The translations under genes and the position numbers were made by a program. The notes under the pieces are model-generated. The model saw only the letters and a program-made list of their open reading frames with translations. It was not told the origin of the DNA and did no database searches. A stretch of 64,000 nucleotides of DNA from Nissolia schottii (lineage: Eukaryota; Streptophyta; Magnoliopsida; Fabales; Fabaceae): contig QANU01055181.1 in the NCBI GenBank assembly GCA_003254905.1, positions 329,699 to 393,698 of the forward strand. The letters run 5' to 3'. Positions 60,700-64,000 of the stretch are shown here, piece after piece. The first letter of the stretch is position 1; each line of letters starts with the position of its first letter.

Positions 60700-62150
60700 A
60701 TGTTTAGAGGAGGTGCACGTGAGGATGTACATCAATGATGGGTGACACACACTAAAACGTTGTTAATTTTAGTACACGATCAAATAATAATTTATAAAAC
60801 TAAATTAACCCCAAAAAAATGTAGTAAAGGAGGCTAACCTAGGTCGTCTCTCAAGAAAACAATTAGAACCAATTGAAATTATAATTACAATAAAAAAAGG
60901 GGTGTTTGGATTGATGAATAAAAATAAAAAGAAAGCAAAACAAAAGTATGTCAACAATGATAAAAGGCAATATATGTCAACAAATGATAAAAGGCAATAT
61001 CCTGCATACGGCGTTTCTAGATCAAGGATTAATTGTCATCAGTTCCTAATTTATTATTCATAGGAGGGGATGTTGTTTATTAGTTGAAATCTCTAACTAA
61101 TACACAATTTACTTAAGAGACTACGATCATCAATCCCCTAAGCATTTATTAATACATGAATTAAAACTAAGATCTCAACATTTAAAACCCATATCAATTA
61201 TGTCCCAATTCACAACCTAATTAAATCTAATTAGTTCCCCAAAAAGTTCTCAAATCTTAAATCAATAAATCCTACAATCCCCAAGATCTATCAACCTATA
61301 ATTAACTCTAACCAATAACATGTGATCGTTATATTACTAATTAGGGGAGAACCAAATCATGAATAAATATTAAGCACAAGAACCTCCAATTAATCCTAAT
61401 CTAGAGTTACCGCATGCAAGATATTAAGAAAACTACCCAACCATGGATGGAGGATAAATGCTCATAATAAATAAAAATAAGAAGAGAGTAGAAAATAATG
61501 TAGAATTAAAATAACAAAACCTGAATTAGAGAACGAAAGAAATTCACAAATAATTGGGAGCTTGTGTTGTCAATGCGAACGCTCCAACAATCCTTGGAGA
61601 ACTAATAACTAAGCACTACTAACATAAACTTAAAGTGCATAAAATAAAAGGAAAAAGTGCAGAAAATAAAATTGGAGGCAAAGTATGAAGTTGTCTTTTG
61701 TTGTTGAGAGAAGATGTCTTATTTATAGAGGATTGACACAAAGTGGTTGTAAATCCGACACTTTCAGCACAACAGCTAGTAAAATCGCCATAACTTTGGC
61801 TACACATATCGGATTGAGGTGATTCAAATCTCTAATTAAAGCTAAGAGATAGATCTACAATTTTGTTGTTGACGTCAAATTGAGATTCAATCTCCATCAT
61901 GGTGAAAAATCTGTGGCAAAGTCAACGTTAAAAAATCCTCAACAAATCTTTGACCAAATCTTTTTGAATTTGAATTCAATCTCACATTTATTGGTCCAAA
62001 TCTTCTCTTCAAATATCTTCTTCAAAATATATATCTTATCAAATTTCCTTCAAATCTTCATTGATCATCTTGATAATTTATTTTCTGCAATTAACATAGA
62101 AAACTAAAAAAGAACAAAAGAAATCTATACATTAATTTCTAATATAAAAT
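60700..62150 (-). mobile_element. LTR-like sequence, possibly Ty3/gypsy Tat-like (tentative)
   Basis: The layout resembles the Tat-like solo LTR at 15545-17103: an AGGTCGTCTCTCAAG / CCACAGGGAG-type phrase, a long AT-rich part with CTAATTCA/ATGCAT motifs, and a TATA-like CTATAAATAAG on the minus strand near 61725. Neither TG/CA ends nor a target duplication could be fixed. Broken fossil if real. Confidence 0.3.
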
Positions 62151-62904
62151 AATGCTTAATATATATATATATATATATATATAAATCTTATTTTCTTATT
62201 CTTCATTTCTCTTTTTTTAAAGTTTTTTTGATATTAAAGTAGTTTTAATAGAATAGATAAAATAGAAGCTAAATCATAGAATAGATAAAAAAATTCTATA
62301 TTATATACCAGAAAGGAATTAAAAAAAGTAAAAGTTGATAATTCTAAATAAAATTATGAAAGATTTCATTCCAATTAATATTGAACAGGAAATTTTAAGT
62401 AATAAAATGATTTCAAAATCTTTTTCGAATTGCAGTACATTATTTTTGTTTTCGTTTAATTAATTAATTGATTAAAATATCTTGTATGATATTCTTGCCC
62501 CTGTGCTAACCATTCTATTTCCACTTCTGGTCTCACTCTATTAAGAATGGAATTGAATGAGTATTTTTCTCAATTTCTCACAAAAGAAGATAATGTGCAA
62601 AACATATTAATTAAGCATTAAAACCACGCATTTTTAGTATGCAATGTTCAATTATAAAATAATAAAATATGGTATAAAATCCACCTATCAAAGGTTATTT
62701 CTCTCATTTTTCTGCACTGATGAATGATGAAGGACGTTTCATTTATACTTGACTTTGATATGATTCTTCAAGCTTGATGCTTAATGCTATGTCCTTCATT
62801 CATGTCATCTTTACCTTTTTCTTCTATGATTCTTGCTTGATATAGCTTTGATTTCCATGAAATTAACTCTTCCTTTCTTGTTTCCAAGTTTTCTGTTGAC
62901 ACTC

Positions 62905-63800
62905 TTTAATGGAGGTTTTTCCTCATGTTTTCCATCTTTCTTCCTTTTCCTCCATTAATTTTTCTTGACCGTTGCACTGTCACTTTCTTCCTTTTCTTGC
63001 TTTCCTTTAATTTCTTTCTTTTCAAGTTGTTTCCGGAATTTCCATTTTTTGACAGCTCTTGTGTAGTTTCCATATCTGTAGGATCATTGCTTCCATGTCT
63101 TCTTCCTCTTTCTTTTTCTTTCTTTCCTTTTCCAAAAATTTTGACCGTTTGCAGCATGAAATCAATACTTTCTCTTTTCTTTTCTTTTCTTCTTTCCTTT
63201 CTCAAGGATTGCTTACGTTTTCTTTTCTTGTTTTCTTCCATAACTGGAGCGTGAAATCAGCTTCTTTTCACCGAAAGATCTGTTGCTTCCTCACGTCTCT
63301 TTCTTTCTATTCTTCTTTTATTTTATTTCTACTTCGAGCTATTCTTGATAGCTTCCTAATTTCCCTTAACAACTTTATTTGTGTAGTTTCCTTCTTCATT
63401 TTTAGAGAGTCCATAGCTATACATACATTGCTTCCATACTTTCTTTCTTTTTCTTCTCTTCCTTCCTTTCCCAAAATGATTCTTGCGGTTTTGTAGCATA
63501 GCTTCTTTCGTCATTTCCTTTTTGACTGTGTGGGAAATGATGATTTTATTTTTCCCAAGCTTCCCATTTTGTAGTCTTGTCATTGTCAATCTCTTTCTTT
63601 GATTGACTTCTCTTTCTTTATTTTCTTTTCCATTTGCAGGTGTCTTTATGTCACTTTTTCTTTCCTTTTTTTTCAATTTGTTTTTTCCAAATTTTGTCTT
63701 ATCTTAGCTTTCCTTTCTTCACACAACTTTGGGCTTTCTTTCTTCATTTGGGTCGTGAGTTTCCTTATTTCCCTTTTCCGATTTTTTATATATACTTTGG
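62905..63800. repeat. Pyrimidine-rich tract with imperfect tandem units of about 320 bp
   Basis: The plus strand is nearly all T and C. The phrase TGTGTAGTTTCC ... CATTGCTTCCAT recurs near 63060 and 63380, with CTTTCTTTTTCTTTC-type filler. Long Lys/Arg-rich frames on the minus strand are products of this composition and not genes. Near-copies of GCTGATGAATGATGAATG flank it (about 62717 and 63811), so the whole may be the untranslated part of a larger element. Confidence 0.5.
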
Positions 63801-64000
63801 GCCACAATTTTTGCTGATGAATGATGAATGATAAAACACTTAATACACACATTAGTAAAATTCACACAATGTTTGTCATCAAATATAATATTTTCAAATT
63901 CTAAATCAAGAAATTCGGTTGAGAACTCTCCTTGATTATCAAATTCCCACACAATTCTGTCCATAGAACTCACACACAATTTTGCCTCCATAATTCTTTC

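Noticed and set aside
62906-63676. Lys/Arg-rich frames of 106-111 codons
   Set aside because: Products of the pyrimidine-rich tract; no domain.
1-64000. CRISPR arrays, operons, bacterial promoters or ribosome-binding sites
   Set aside because: The window is plant nuclear DNA with spliced genes; the short repeats seen are satellites, minisatellites and transposon motifs.

Overview
This is nuclear DNA of a flowering plant. It is AT-rich, genes have GT-AG introns, and most of the length is transposable-element debris. The mix of repeats (RTE LINEs ending in TTG repeats, a tRNA-derived SINE, long Ty3/gypsy LTRs, hAT MITEs) and the character of the two large genes suggest a papilionoid legume. 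That is recognition from memory, not a database search. There is one ambiguous base at 25415.

Three host loci stand out. (1) A plus-strand four-exon gene at 29311-34180 encodes a 626-aa ABC1/UbiB-type (ADCK2-like) atypical kinase. (2) A minus-strand twelve-exon gene at 44015-49415 encodes a 1041-aa WRC plus zinc-finger plus JmjC protein of the JMJ25/KDM3 family; two of its three expected iron ligands are changed. (3) A MIR397 hairpin lies on the minus strand at 51533-51645, with a TATA-like stretch and seven GTAC copper-response cores in the 220 bp upstream. The two protein genes converge tail to tail.

Layout. 1-5400: non-coding, nothing firm. 5401-8490: a near-palindromic fold-back transposon carrying a broken GRF-zinc-finger gene. 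8593-12186 and 23028-23140: a roughly 155-bp satellite array split by nested insertions, including a hAT-like element that carries the last exon of a hexose-transporter gene. 12187-22768: a four-layer nest, RTE LINE > gypsy solo LTR > Ty1/copia element > Tat-like solo LTR. 23150-28850: non-coding sequence, the probable kinase-gene leader and three RTE fragments. 29311-34180: kinase gene with two MITEs in intron 3. 36680-43945: gypsy element containing a copia solo LTR; it ends 65 bp beyond the JmjC stop codon. 44015-49415: JmjC gene. 49416-57780: intergenic, with MIR397, a plastid 16S rRNA fragment, a fold-back MITE, a SINE and an LTR fragment. 57787-63991: a hAT MITE with an internal minisatellite, an L1 fragment, LTR-like sequence and a pyrimidine-rich tandem region.

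Exon structures were read by hand from splice sites and frame continuity. Repeat identities and ages were judged by eye.
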